Positions 35,082 through 46,899 of a DNA stretch of 64,000 bases are shown in pieces; within the stretch, counting starts at the first letter, position 1, and the number at the start of each line of letters is the position of its first letter. The position numbers and the translations under genes are program-made. This DNA comes from Myrmaecium sp. VS I D KN 1. Lineage: Eukaryota; Ascomycota; Dothideomycetes; Valsariales; Valsariaceae. The notes beneath the pieces were generated by a model. That model searched no databases. It was given only the letters and a program-made list of their open reading frames with translations, and was not told the DNA's origin. The stretch covers positions 80,954-144,953 of the forward strand of contig JADQAV010000051.1 of assembly GCA_019775845.1 (NCBI GenBank), given 5' to 3'.

Positions 35082-36478
35082 TCAGTTCCAAGAGATGCTA
35101 TCAAAACGTCAGCAATCACATCGCTAAACCACCTCAACAGCATAATCAATCACTTACGCAAGCATAATCCCCGCACCTGTCGCCAGCGCCGCAAACTGCG
35201 TCAAGGTCTTCCTAATCTCCACTCCCTTATTCGGCCCCGTTTCCAGGAGCTCCGGAATCACCGCCACCGTGCCAACATACAGAAACGTCCCCGCGGTGAA
35301 CGGCAGCAACAGATCGCCCCACTGCAAGCTGGTGCCGAACAAGCCCGAGCCGCCCAGGTCTTCCGCCGCACCGCCGCCGCCAAACTCCTGCACCGCGATG
35401 CCGATGCACGTGCCCAGCAACGCGCCCAACGCGGTCACGAACTGGGCGCCCATGGCGGCCTTCTTCGAAAAGCCGGACTGGATGAGCAGGGCGAAGTCGC
35501 CGACCTCGTGGGGGATCTCGTGGAAGAAGACGGCGACGGTGGTGGTGGCGCCGATGGCGGGGGAGGCGTAGAAGGAGCTGGACAGCGCCAGGCCGTCGGT
35601 GATGTTGTGGGTGAAGTCGGCGATGAGATTGAGGTAGCCGCCCAGCTTGGCTGAGGGTGAGACTTCAAGCTCGTGGGTCGCCGCGGTGGGGGCGTCCTTC
35701 TCCTTGTTAATGTTGCCTTTCCGGGACCGAGCCTCGCCGCTGGAGACCTCGGCACCGGATGCGGTGGCTGTGGGCTTCTCGTGGGAGTGGCCGTGGCTGT
35801 GGTCGTGGAGGTCCTCGCCGCCGGTAACAATACGGAGAGTCTTGTCCATGGCGACAAAGGTGATGAAGCCGACCAAGATAGCCACACCGAGAAGGAGGTT
35901 CTTATTCGGTTCCACCATAACGAAGCGCGTGTGGTCCGGAGCGTCTTCCCCGATGAATATCTCCGGGAGCAGGTGGAAAAGAGTGTCACCCAGCAGGCCA
36001 CCGACCGCAAAGGCAACCATGACGCTCAGAGAGGAAGGGTCGATGTTGGGGGGGCATAGCGCCAACAGAAAGTTTGGAGGACCAGATATGTAGAGGGTCG
36101 CGAGGAGAGAGTTTACGGCAGGGCTGCCGGGGAAGAGCACGGCGAAGATACGAGAGGTCAAGCTCGAGCTCGTCGAGGCCGTAGCTTGCTTGTGAGCGTT
36201 CAAAGCTTGGACGAGAGAGCATTCCTGTGAGGTGTGAGTACTCGTAACGTGAAGGTGTACTCCCGAAACGGGAGGGAGACAGGTACAGGCCAGCTTGATC
36301 TGGACAGAGTGAAGCGTGTTGATCAGGGATATCATCATACCTGTAACTTCTGCTCGATTTCACCTGTAGTGAGCTCTCCGACAGCGACATCCTCCTTCTC
36401 CAGCAGGACAGCTGCGACGCGATACACGCAGAGGCAAGCAAAAACGGCCACAATGGCCAATGAGCGTCGGGAAGGCAT
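35082..36478 (-). CDS. YKE4: ZIP-family zinc transporter Yke4 (KE4/SLC39A7 type)
   Basis: Three exons: 36341..36478, 35158..36224 and 35082..35097 (16 nt), giving 406 residues. A signal peptide (MPSRRSLAIVAVFACLCVYRVAA) is followed by a luminal stretch and FPGSPAVNSLLATLYISGPPNF. Membrane segments follow, with FAVGGLLGDTLFHLLPEIF. A His-rich loop HDHSHGHSHE (about 186-194) precedes the metal-binding helices HNITDGLALSSSF (about 252) and HEIPHEVGDFALLIQSG (about 281). Yke4/KE4 proteins move zinc across the ER membrane. Without the last intron the protein would stop at ...GIMLA. The 60-bp intron has GTAAGT, a CTGAC branch point and a TAG acceptor, and the 16-nt exon gives AISWN, like other family ends. 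It is divergent from NOP16, 535 bp apart. Confidence 0.93.
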
Positions 36479-37013
36479 GGAGTGTACCGTACAGCTGTGT
36501 TTTCTCGAGACGGGATGCCGGATCGTCACTGTCGACCAGCAGGGAGGTGGTTGTGGGTTGAGGTAGGACCGGGTGGGAGGGGAGGGCCGTAAACGGAGCT
36601 AGATCGGACCCGCCGACCAGCTGAAATCGCGCCGATTGCAGAGTGCGGTATTGTAGGGAGGCAAAGGACCTCTGACTGAAGAGCAAATCCCAAAGCAGTC
36701 TATACGCAGACCTTGTCATATGCTCAAGCATGAAGTAGTGAGTACTTGACTTGATAAGGTGTATCTGTATCTGTAGCCTTGCTTGTCTCTCCTCTCCGCC
36801 TCGGAGATCGCTAAAGATCTGATAACTTAAAATCCTGATACTCAGGCACTCAGGCTCCTCGAAACTGCAAACGTGCCAAGCCTTCCGGTGCAACCAGCGC
36901 CCGATAAGATAACGCGCCTCCAGAAATTTACCCTGTCGAACATCCTGCAAGCATTGAAGGCGAACGGCCGTTCCACACCACATCCACACATCCCCCACCC
37001 CAAAACCGCAACC
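36479..37013. other. Divergent promoter region YKE4/NOP16
   Basis: 535 bp between two genes transcribed apart. No ORF or strong motif seen. Confidence 0.6.
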
Positions 37014-37818
37014 ATGGGCCGCGAAATCCAAAAGAAGAAGAACCGCTCGGGCATCCAGAAAGTCCGGCACAAGCCCAAGTCCAAGAAGAAGATCCTGAAC
37101 AACCCCATCATCGCCGCGAACTGGTAAGAGAGAGGGAGAGAGAAAAGAAGAAACCTTACTCCACCCAAACCCCCCAGCCCGAGCTAACCACCGCTCTCTC
37201 TCCAGGAACCAACGCGAAACCCTCACCCAAAACTACCGACGCCTGGGTCTCGCCGCCAAGATCAACCACCAGACGGGGGGCACGCAGCTGCGGGCCTCGA
37301 CGATCCCGTCGCTGCCCGAAGCCGCCGCGGGCGCGCGGGCTCCCGCGGCCCCCAAGGACCCGCTCGCGATCCCCTCGCTCAAGGACCTGGCGGCGCACGG
37401 CGGCGTGGCCGAGGCAAAAGTCGAGCGGGACCCGGCGACGGGGAAGATCGTGCGGGTGATCGAGGACGACGAGGGGCGGAAGCCGAATCCGTTGAACGAT
37501 CCGCTGAACGAGGTGCTTGGGGACGATGATGAGGAGGGAGAGGAGTGGAAGGGGTTTGCGCATGTGCCGGCGTCGGAGGCGGGGGGGACGACGACGGAGG
37601 TGGTGAGGCAGTTGGAGGAGCTTGCGCGTGGTGGCGTGCGGAAGGCGCCGCGGCATCAGAGTCAGCGCGAGGAGGAGTGGGTTGAGCGGTTGGTGGAGAA
37701 GTATGGGGATGATTATGGGCGGATGTGGAGGGATACGAAGCTCAATCCGATGCAGCAGAGTGAGGGGGATATTCGGCGGAGGGTGGAGAAGTGGAAGAGG
37801 AAGAATGGGAAGGCGTGA
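37014..37818 (+). CDS. NOP16: Ribosome biogenesis protein Nop16
   Basis: Two exons, 37014..37123 and 37206..37818, with an 82-bp intron (GTAAGA...TCTCCAG), giving 240 residues. The start MGREIQKKKNRSGIQKVRHK, then the conserved NNPIIAANWNQRETLTQNY and RRLGLAAKINHQTGG, identify Nop16. A middle Ala/Pro-rich and acidic segment (DDDEEGEEWKGF) follows. The C-terminal block VRQLEELA, REEEWVERLVEKYGDDYGRMWRDTKLN and QQSEGDIRRRVEKW is also typical. Nop16 is a nucleolar factor in pre-60S ribosomal subunit assembly. Lys/Arg-rich ends fit nucleolar localisation. The length is close to fungal homologues. Confidence 0.95.
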
Positions 37819-40166
37819 GTGGGGGAGAAGGGGAAGAGAAGTGGCAACGAGCGGTGGGTTGGGAACCGTATCGCATTGACTTTCTTCATGCGGATGTGTA
37901 TGTGCATTCTGGGAACCTGGGCCTGGCGTTTTTGGGCGTTTGGGGGGTTGCATCTCAAAGGAGGTCTTTTCCACAACAAAAAAGCGGGAGAGGAGAAGCG
38001 GGAGAAGTAAATGATTCGGTTATTCACCCGTGCTGCATCCGGAAACGATAGAAGGAGGGAAGGGACAAGACCTCTGCCGTACGTATGTACATACATACGT
38101 AGCTGCTTGCCCGGGAGACGGAGGTACCCCTCAGCCTCATCGCCGTCATCAATGAAAAGAGTGTGGAAAACACCATGAGTATCATATATTTAACCTACTC
38201 GTACCCGTGACTCGTTCGCGTAGTTTTTTCCTTTCCTTCAGCAAGGATCTTTATTAGCTCCGAAGGGGTCCCCGTAGGGAAGTAGGTATGTGAGTAATAA
38301 GAAAGGAAATGGTAGTGAGTCATATATTGTAGGATGAAGGTACGTAATAGCCTGGTGGGGATGCGGAGGTGGAGTCATCTATGTATATACCGTATATATA
38401 TATCAAGCAAGAGAAGAATGATTTCTTGAGACCTCTTTGAAGAGATGAGTCTCGATACAGGGGATGCCGTGGGTATGTCTGATTTCTCTAGAGCTACCAG
38501 CAATCTTTCTTATTCTTATTATTTTCCCTTCAAGGTCTGTTCTCCTGTCACTTTTTTTCATTTGGTCTCGTACCTTGTTCTTCTTTTCCACGAAGACAAG
38601 AAACAAGTTGATTTATCCACTTCTCGCACTCTCCATCTCCGTCATCTCTCATATCCATCTACATTTCCCTCTCTACTCTCCATCATATCCTCATCCTCGC
38701 CATAAATAACCCTCCAACCAAAACACCCCAGAATCCCGTCTCCCTTTCCGCACACAGCCAGCCACCCGGTTTAAAAGGCCGGGCATCACCAGCCAGCCTT
38801 TTCCTCACCACATGCACATGCCGGGCATGGCATCCATGCACGCTATGTACACCTTCCAGAACCTTTCCACGCCCCTTCTTCCCGCCTTTCGATGAGTAGG
38901 AAGGACAGGACGGAACCTAGCTAGAAGCTGCAGGAGGGGCAGTTCCGGACCAACCGAGTATTTACCGACCAATCACCCACCCCTAGGGCTGGCTGGCTCG
39001 AATTTGACCGAATCGCATTCCATGCTGCTCCCCAGGCACCCCGTGCCATCCCACCTCACCCCCAGGCCAGGGTGTCGGTGGCTGAAGATACGGAAAGAGA
39101 TAAGGAGCTTCCAGGTTACGGTGAATTCTCACCACCATGTCCACGCCACACCGGGATGACCGCCGTTTTTGGCGTGTTTCCGACGGGCGGGAGATACGGA
39201 GAGTGCAGTCGCTCTCTGGTCCAGGTTTGGTTTTTACATGCCTACTATTTATTTTCCTTCATCTGTTTATTCGTCTTCGCAACTCGCTGATGCAGGAAAG
39301 CGAACGGTAAAGAGGGATCGAGGAGTATATACTACATTAGTACTCAGTATTCGGTAGGTACTGTAGATAGGTGCATTTTTTTGGTAAGTATGTACGCATA
39401 AACACCTCCCCATCCATCCATCCACATCTCCACATCTCACCGTAACCCTCCCACCTCCCGCTCCTCCCCCACCCCACCACCAACCACATCCACATCCACA
39501 TGGAGAAAAGAGCGGGTTAGCGCGCTGATAAGGAGAAGAAGGAACAACAAAAATCCATTCACCTACGAAGCTACAGTATAGGGTGATGAGAGGAATGCGC
39601 CGGCTGATGTGAGAGAGAGACGCCTCGAGTCCATCATCCGTCCTGATAAGCTGCCGCCGCCGCCGCCACCGCCACATCGAAGGTTGCTGCTCTGCGGCTG
39701 TCAGGCTGTATCTTCAGCGCGCCAGTGCCAGACCTGCTGATCTTTCCGATCGGACTTCAAGACGGTTTGTTGCGGACGAATGAGGAGGCTTCGATATGAA
39801 CAAAGAAAGGACCGGACGGGTACATCAGGAGAGCCGTCATTTGTGGGATGTCATTCCTCACGGCGAATCCGTCTACCTATCTATCCCTTCGTCCTCTTCA
39901 CCTTCACTTTCACCTTTACTCTCACAGCACCGCCATCGCTCCCATGATTAGGACCCGAGGCAGAGGTAAGTTGAGCGACCAGTGCGTACGCTAACGGTGA
40001 TCACTTATCTCTCTCCCTCTCCCATCTTACTCTTTCTCTCCCTAACCTGGTTGCCATCCTGTGTCGATGGACCATACCCCAGGGCCACACTCACTATACC
40101 ACCTTACTACCGTAAGAGCAAAATCTCAGTCGTCCAAACGGACAACCGCGGCTCCCGTTGGGTGGC

Positions 40167-40217
40167 GGGGGGGGGGGGGGGGGGGGGGGGGGGGGNNCCC
40201 CCCCCCCCCCCCCCCCC
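40167..40217. other. Assembly gap inside homopolymers: G29-NN-C20
   Basis: Twenty-nine G, then two N at 40196-40197, then twenty C. The N pair marks an unresolved join. A G-run facing a C-run across a gap suggests a scaffold join or read-through artefact of a poly-G tract, not genuine sequence of known length. Confidence 0.95.
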
Positions 40218-40253
40218 TCCCCCTCCCCTGTCGAACCCTGCAGCGATTGCACG

Positions 40254-40279
40254 CAGCAGCAGCAGCAGCAGCAGCAGCA
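40254..40279. repeat. (CAG)n microsatellite
   Basis: About eight and a half CAG triplets just right of the gap; read directly. Non-coding as far as I can tell. Confidence 0.9.
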
Positions 40280-40967
40280 AGATAAGAGAGGCGAGGCGCA
40301 TCGTGGGTGGCACAGGGCGACAGGGAGGGAGAGATAGACGGGCCTAGGCGAGAGAGAGAGAGAGAGAGGGAGAGGGAGAGGCAGGCTGAAAGTCACTGCA
40401 GCAGCCCATCTGTCCATCCATCTCAGGGTTGCATGCTGTACCGAGCACCTTCCTTTCTTTATCTTAGCCCGAACCCTTTCGCCGCCGCCGTTGGGGGCAT
40501 CATCACCTCACAGTACCTCACCAGTCGAGGTCGTTAGATCGTTAGGTAGGTCAGCTTTTGAATGGATTGGATTGGATGGGATGGGATGGATGGCGGACTC
40601 GGGACATGTCCCAGCCCAGTTCCAGCAGAGGCGAGATGGATGCCTCCTTTCCGGTCCGTTCCTAGAGGTTACTTGCTTGCCTGCGAGGCTTCATACATAC
40701 TACATAATACCTAACCTACTTATCTCCTCCCTACATTACTACCTACATATTTACATACGACTCCCCTACTCCCCCCTCCCCCTCCCCGCGCGTCTTCCCT
40801 GCCCATCTCTCTCCTCGAGTCTGGCAATCCCGGTTCCGGTCTTCTTTGTTCTCTCCCATCTTCCTCACCCTCCCTCTCTCTTCCTCTCTCTCCTCTAAAG
40901 TCATTCCGCTTCCTTCCTTCCCCCCTTCCTCCTTTCCTCTCTGTGTCCGCTCATTCCACCACCACCC

Positions 40968-42970
40968 ATGTCGGACCTCATGGAAGAGGACAAGAAGCAT
41001 GAGGTGGTCGATCACGGCCACCCGGCCGACTACGACGAGGCTGAGAGCCAGGTCGTGAACAAGGCCAACCCGCTCAGGAGAGGCCTTCACAATCGCCACA
41101 TGCAGATGATCGCCATTGGTATGGATACACCTCCAGACTTCCTACATCGATTCTCCTGCTGACCGCGATGATCTTCTCTCTCCAGGCGGTGCCATCGGTG
41201 CTGGTTTGTTCGTGGGTTCCGGTTCTGCATTGCGCACCGGCGGCCCTGCATCCTTGGTACGACTCTCTCTCTCCTCCCTCTTCGCTGGCAGCTTGTCGTT
41301 GCACAAGCAAAGAAAAAAAAATTCCCCCTCTCCGCTTTGCTCGGGTGATACCGAAGCACACCGCTGATGCTGGCGCGCAACAACAGGTGATCGGTTTCAT
41401 CGTGGTGGGCACGATGCTGCTCACGACCGTGCAAGCGCTGGGCGAGCTGGCCGTGCTCTACCCGGTCAACGGCGCGTTCTTCCAGTACATCTGCCGGTTC
41501 ATCGACCCGGCGTGGGGGTTCGCCACGGGCTGGGACTACGCCCTCAACTGGCTGGTCATCTTGCCCTTCGAGATCACCGCGGCCGGCATCACGATCGAGT
41601 TCTGGCGGTCCGACCTGAACATCGGCATCTTCATCACCATCTTCCTCGTCGCCCTCACCGCCGTCCAGTTCTTCGGCGTGCGCGGCTACGGCGAGGTCGA
41701 GTTCGTGCTCTCCTGCATCAAGGTCGTGGCCTGCGTCGGGTACGTGATACCGCATTGATTTATTCCTTTTTCCAATCCTCCCTCCCTCACCCATATGCCG
41801 TGCATCCCTCCCTTCCTCCTACTAATCCCCCCCTTTCCACACAGCTTCATCATCCTCGGCATCATCATCAATTGCGGCGGCGTGCCCACCGACGACCGGG
41901 GCTATATCGGCGGGCGGTACTGGCACCACCCGGGCGCCTTCAACAACGGCTTCCACGGCTTCTGCTCCGTCTTCGTCACCGCCTCCTTCTCCTTCGCCGG
42001 CACGGAGCTGACGGGGCTCGCCGCCGCCGAGGCCGCCAACCCGCGACACTCGCTCCCCAAGGCCACCCGACAGGTCTTCTGGCGCATCACCTTCTTCTAC
42101 GTCGTCAACCTGCTGATCCTCGGCTTGATCCTGCCCTCGGACGACCCCTCCCTGCTCGGCGCGTCCGGCGCCAACACCAAAGCCTCCCCCTTCGTCCTCG
42201 CCATCAAGATGGCCGGGATCAAAGTCCTCCCCTCCATCTTCAACGCCGTCATCTGCATCTCCGTCCTCTCCGTCGCCAACTCCGCCACCTTCGGCAGCAC
42301 CCGGACCTTCCAAGCCCTCGCGCAAGCCGGCATGGCCCCCAAACTCCTCGCCTACGTCGACCGCAAGGGGCGCCCCCTCCCCTCCATCATCCTCCAACTC
42401 TGCTTCGGCCTCCTGGCCTTCATCAACGAAGCCGCCGTCGGCGACCAGGTCTTCGACTGGCTCCTCGCCCTCTCCGGCCTGCAGAACTTCTTCATCTGGG
42501 GCTCCATCTGCCTGGCGCACCTGCGCTTCCGCCGCGCCTGGTCCCGCGCCGGCCGCACCGTGCGGGAGCTCCCCTACGCCGCCCAGTTCGGCGTCTGGGG
42601 CTCCTGGTACGGCCTCATCCTGAACATCCTCTGCCTCATCGCCCAGTTCTACACCGCTCTCTACCCCGTCGGCGGCTCGCCCGACGCCAAAGCCTTCTTT
42701 GAAGCCTACCTCGCCTTTCCCCTCATCTTGGCCCTCTATGTGGGCTGGAAGGTGTACAGCGCGGCTTTCAGCCGCGATCCGCGCATCAATCATCGCGGCT
42801 GGCGTTTGTTCGTGCGCACGAGCGAGATGGATATCACGACCGGTTTGCGGGAGGGGTTGGAGTTTGAGGCTGCGGAGGCGGAGGCCGAGGCCGAGGGCAA
42901 GCGGCCCCGCACCTGGGCCCAGAAGGTGTTGTATGCGCCGCGGGCGGTGTGGGAGAATTTGGTGGGGTGA
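40968..42970 (+). CDS. Amino acid permease (YAT/AAP family)
   Basis: Four exons: 40968..41118, 41186..41256, 41387..41739 and 41845..42970, giving 566 residues. A charged cytosolic N-terminus (about 1-40) leads to LRRGLHNRHMQMIAIGGAIGAGLFVGSG, the classic first membrane helix of fungal amino acid permeases. About twelve hydrophobic segments follow, with ALGELAVLYPVNGAFFQY, FATGWDYALNW, FSFAGTELTGLAAAEAANPR and SVANSATFGSTRTFQALA. The C-terminal tail is cytosolic, Glu/Ala-rich and ends WENLVG. These are plasma-membrane H+/amino acid symporters, often regulated by nitrogen and by ubiquitin-driven endocytosis. Substrate specificity cannot be read from the sequence. All junctions preserve the conserved helices, so the model is firm. 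Confidence 0.94.
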
Positions 42971-43508
42971 GGGGGGTTGCGTCGTTTTTGGTTTTGTCGC
43001 GGAATAGCGGATGGCGGGGACGGGGCAGGAGGGAGGGTGTCATTGTTGTTCTTCCCATGTTCCCTTTTTTTCTCGTTTCCTCTAAATGCGTGTATGTATG
43101 GATGTATGTATGTACCCCTCAGAATCGACTTGGATCAGCAATACTGTTTGTACATGTACATGTACGTATGGCATTTCGATTACAAAACTTCGCTGTTTTC
43201 CATGTATTTGCCTCGATTGTTCTTGTTGAATATTCGGAGCCATGTTCGGATGTCTGGGGATGCTAGTTCACATGCATACAAATCGAGAAAAGATCGTTTG
43301 GTATACACATCCACATCCACATCCACATCCCCCCACACAGAACAACAAATACATATACGTTGTACAAGAATCCATCCACTTCACCACACAACGGTATACG
43401 CAACCACAACGAGATAGCAGCGGTGCTCATCCCACGTAGTACCATTCATCATACATTCACTACGTACAAGCGCCTCCCCACCTCCCCCCCTTCCCCCAGC
43501 AGGCCCAC
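42971..43508. other. Convergent 3' spacer
   Basis: 538 bp between the permease and the large minus-strand gene. It contains a (CCACAT)n run at 43305..43330 and no gene. Confidence 0.6.
43305..43330. repeat. (CCACAT)n hexamer repeat
   Basis: Four near-perfect copies of CACATC/CCACAT read directly from the sequence in a 3' flank. Confidence 0.85.
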
Positions 43509-46500
43509 TCACGGCTCCTCCCCAAGCACCACCCTCATATCATCCTCCAGGCGCTCGAGCGCCGCATCCGCGCCGCTCGCCTTGCGCGCCCGCTGCTGCG
43601 CCCGGTACGTGCGGTGGGGTTTCTTCGGCGCGCCAAAGAAGCTGCCCTTCGGTCCATCATGCGTCGGCGTCGGCGTTCCGACGTTCGCTCTCGTGCTGCT
43701 GCTCGCGCGAGTCGGCGCCGCGGCGTCCTTTGTGCGAGCCGCCGTCGCGCGCACGTCCGACGACGCCCGGGTGCCGTGCGCGTCCTCCGACCCGGGATGA
43801 TCTAGCTGGATGCGCCGGGACCCGCGGATCGGTTTGCCCTGGGTTGCCCCCCGATCCTGCATCGGCCACTGACCCCGAGGCCGCTTCGGAGGGTCGTCGT
43901 TGACTGCTGCCGTCGCTCGCAGGTCCGACGCGGGGTTGGCATGCGCCACCGTCATCTGCTCGACCTCTGGCGTCGTCGCCGGGTCGCCGTCCCCCGGCCT
44001 GCCACTCATCCGCTCGACCTCTGGCGTCGTCGCCGGGTCGCCGCCCCCCAGCCTGCCACTCATCCGACGAACCCGAAACCCCACCGCCGGCGAACCCCCC
44101 GGCCGTCCCCTCTCCCGAAGCGACCAGCGCACCCGCTTCACCGGACGAACCAACTTCTGCATGCCCTTCTCCTTCTTCACGAACCGCCGCAGCTGCCGCT
44201 CCCACGTAACGGTGCGGTTGCGCCAGCGCACCAGCACCTCCTCTGCGAAGTCCACCATCAGCTGCACCGCCGCGGCCGAGCTGTGAGACTCCTTGAGCTT
44301 CCTGTAGTCGCCCCAGCGGAGCGGCACCTGCCCCATGTGCGGCACCCGGGCCAGCAGCATCACGATCAGGCGCATGCGGTCCGAGGCCGGCTTGGACAGG
44401 AGCGGCCCCTCCTTCACTTGTTGGGGCCGACGACCGGGACGGACCGTTGCTCGCTGCGGCGGTTCCCCTGCGTGGTCGTGAGCGCGGGAAGTGACGTGGT
44501 TGCTGCGAGTGTCGCTTACATCGGTGGAGGTCGGCCCGTAAAGCTTAGCGAAGAACTCTTTCAAGGTCGACGCTTGATCAGCCGGGCGCGCGGTTTGCGC
44601 CTCCAGACGGACGCGGCGAAACGCGTTGGTCGACCGCGACTCGGCGCGTCGTCGAATGTCAGCGTTCGTCACTCCGACGGCGTGCTTGATGATAGCGAAG
44701 GTGGCTTGAATATCAAAGAGACGCGCGCGAGCCTCGGCGAGGATGCGGGTCGACTCGTCGAGACCGATGGAGGAGGTCAGCAGAAAGGCGGAGAAGTCGC
44801 TCAGGGAATCCTCGTTATGGCGTTGATCGTACATAACGCAGACTTGGGTCAGATACGCGAGCTCCTCGTCGAAATGTGCAAGCTTGTCTTCAGCATTGTA
44901 CATCCTGAGGACGACCGCGAGCAATCGCCTGGTCGCTCGGCGGGATTTTTTTAGCACCCCTATTGCATGAAGAATCTCCTCTCGAGTGATTGTGACATAT
45001 GTCTCGAGGTCGAGCAGAAGCCTTCTCGGATAGTCGGGGCCTGTAAGGCGCAATTGTTTCAGTCGGTCCACCGAGCTCCCGTTCCGGATGAGCCAACGCG
45101 CCTTTTCCTTGGTTAATGGCTGGGTGGGCGGATACGAATCATGTAAACTGAAGCGCGCGTACGGTACGTCAAGTCTTGTGTGGGTGATTTCGACTCCCGC
45201 TTCTTGCAGTTGAATGCTCATGCCGTTTTCGGAGAGGGCACCGAAATGGTTCCTGAAATTCCTGATGAGAAGCTCATCCGTGGAATTCTCCTGGGGTTCT
45301 TTAGGTGGCTCAACGGATGGCTCCGGTAGCGTGTCGATAGAGCTAGGGATTGTGCCTATCTCGATGGAGGTCCCCAATCTCTCTTTCAGCGAAGCCGGGC
45401 TGGCATCGACGTCCTCGATTGGCGAGACAAAGAACTGGATGTACTCGCCCGGCTTCACGACATCTTCCAGCTGCTGCATTCCGCTTTCGGATGTAGAAAG
45501 CGGGCTCTCAGCGTCCTCATCTTCGATCATGGCCCTGTCCTCGGGGGCTCGAGCCCCGGGGGTAGGTGTCGCGTGCCCGTAATCCGTTGCCGGTTCTAGT
45601 GATAGTAAACCAGCCTTCTTGCCCCAGCCACCTCCACCGCTGAGCACTCTGTGTAGCCGGGCGCCACGTCGAAGCATTGAATTCATGGCATCTGTCCACC
45701 TTGGCGGGCTTTCCTTCCAGAGATCTTCCAAGGTCGGTGCAGCTGTCGCGTCACCATCCGACTCTTGCTTTTCCACAGCTTCCTTCGCGATCGACTCTTC
45801 CGGGTAGACACATGCCCATACAGACATCGAGTGGGGTGCGATCTCCTTTGATTGAAAGTATTTCGACACGAGCTCTTCTAGCTCCTGCGACGCTGGAACA
45901 CTGTTGTCGTCTCTGCGGATCCTACGAATGATGTTGCCCATCCCTGAGTCAACTTGACGCGGGTGTGTCAGCGGGATCAGAGGCAATGAGAGTCCATGAA
46001 GAATCGCCGCGCTCTTCTTCGCATCCCGAGGTAGGGGGTATGTCATGGAAATGCTTCCCAAGTCTTTCCGATCTTCGAGGCCTCCAGCGATCGACCACCT
46101 ATAAGAGAGGAGCGTGTAGGGTTGGCCGGTCTGGAAGATTGTGCGTGCCAAAGGGATTTGTATTCTGATCGCCGGTTGCCTCTGGTCTTCTGCGTGGGGT
46201 GAAGCTTGGACCGTCAAGGCAAAGATTTTGGGTACCGCATCGTCATACGTCGATTTGCCCTCGTCTTCCGTGACTGGGCTCGTCCGAATCTGGCTGGCGT
46301 CCGTAACGGCGTAAGAGATGCCCTCAAATCCATTGTCCCCGACCGGGGGGTTGGCTGCTCTCCATTTAGCGAAGTCGACGTCGCATGGCACAGTGCCGGG
46401 AGCTGGCAAGCGGTCGACCACCGCTGCGTACACGGGTACACTTCGGGCGGGATCAAAGTTTGTTCCTTTGAAGATGATGTCCACGATGTATTTCAGATAG

Positions 46501-46899
46501 TCATGCTTCGCCGACACGAGCCGTTGTGCGATCGTTGGAGTGAGCAGGACGACGACGGCTGGTTCGGCAAGCGCCAGAGTTTCCCTCTGCGTGAGGCTTC
46601 CGATACGACGGGCGAAGCGGTTGTAGTGCTGTGACAAGTGTTAGCGACCGCATGGCCAGGGATACCAACGGGACTGTGCAGACCGGATGCGACGGCTGCG
46701 AGACGATGGCGGTCGACATGAACCACGGGTATGATTCATCGTGTGGAGCGTCGTAGACGGTGGAGAGATGGGCGGTAGCGGTCCTGGTGAAAGTGGGCAG
46801 AGGACGCCAGGTGGAAGCGGTCGATGAGCATCGGAGTAGCCTTCCTGCGACAGAGGCCCGATAAAGGGATGGGCATGATCGCAGCAGACCGGAGCGCAT
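43509..46899 (-). CDS. Large uncharacterised fungal protein, mitochondrial-type N-terminus
   Basis: Two exons, 46666..46899 and 43509..46628, with a 37-bp intron (GTATCC...GCTAAC...CACAG), giving 1117 residues. The first about 55 residues (MRSGLLRSCPSLYRASVAGR...) are rich in Arg and Ser with no acidic residue, a good mitochondrial presequence. Later come IVDIIFKGTNFDPARSVPVY, GFEGISYAVTD and the motif SGGGGWGKKAGLLSLEP (about 400), which I associate with uncharacterised fungal proteins. The second half contains a helical, charged region. The basic C-terminus has an 18-residue MSGR-GGGDPATTPEVE unit twice, from a 54-bp DNA duplication. I cannot name a domain or function. The intron is unusually short, so the N-terminal exon is somewhat less certain than the main exon. 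Confidence 0.78.
43959..44066. repeat. 54-bp tandem duplication inside the 1117-aa gene
   Basis: Copies at 43959..44012 and 44013..44066 differ at only two positions. Fifty-four bp is 18 codons, so the frame is kept and the encoded MSGR-GGGDPATTPEVE unit is doubled. Confidence 0.9.

Larger units (their letters stand above)
37819..40967. other. Gene-free region with assembly gap, 3.1 kb
   Basis: From the NOP16 stop to the permease start. It includes AT-rich sequence (38.2-38.7 kb), a short Met-rich ORF at 38812..38895, a G-run/NN/C-run at 40167..40217 and a (CAG)n at 40254..40279. A (GA)n lies near 40350..40369, and pyrimidine-rich sequence just before the permease ATG is typical of a fungal 5' UTR. 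No supported gene. Confidence 0.5.

Noticed and set aside
41512-42793. Long frames in both other phases across the amino acid permease
   Set aside because: High-GC shadows of the permease exon; His/Arg/Pro-rich or Glu/Gly-rich with no family features.
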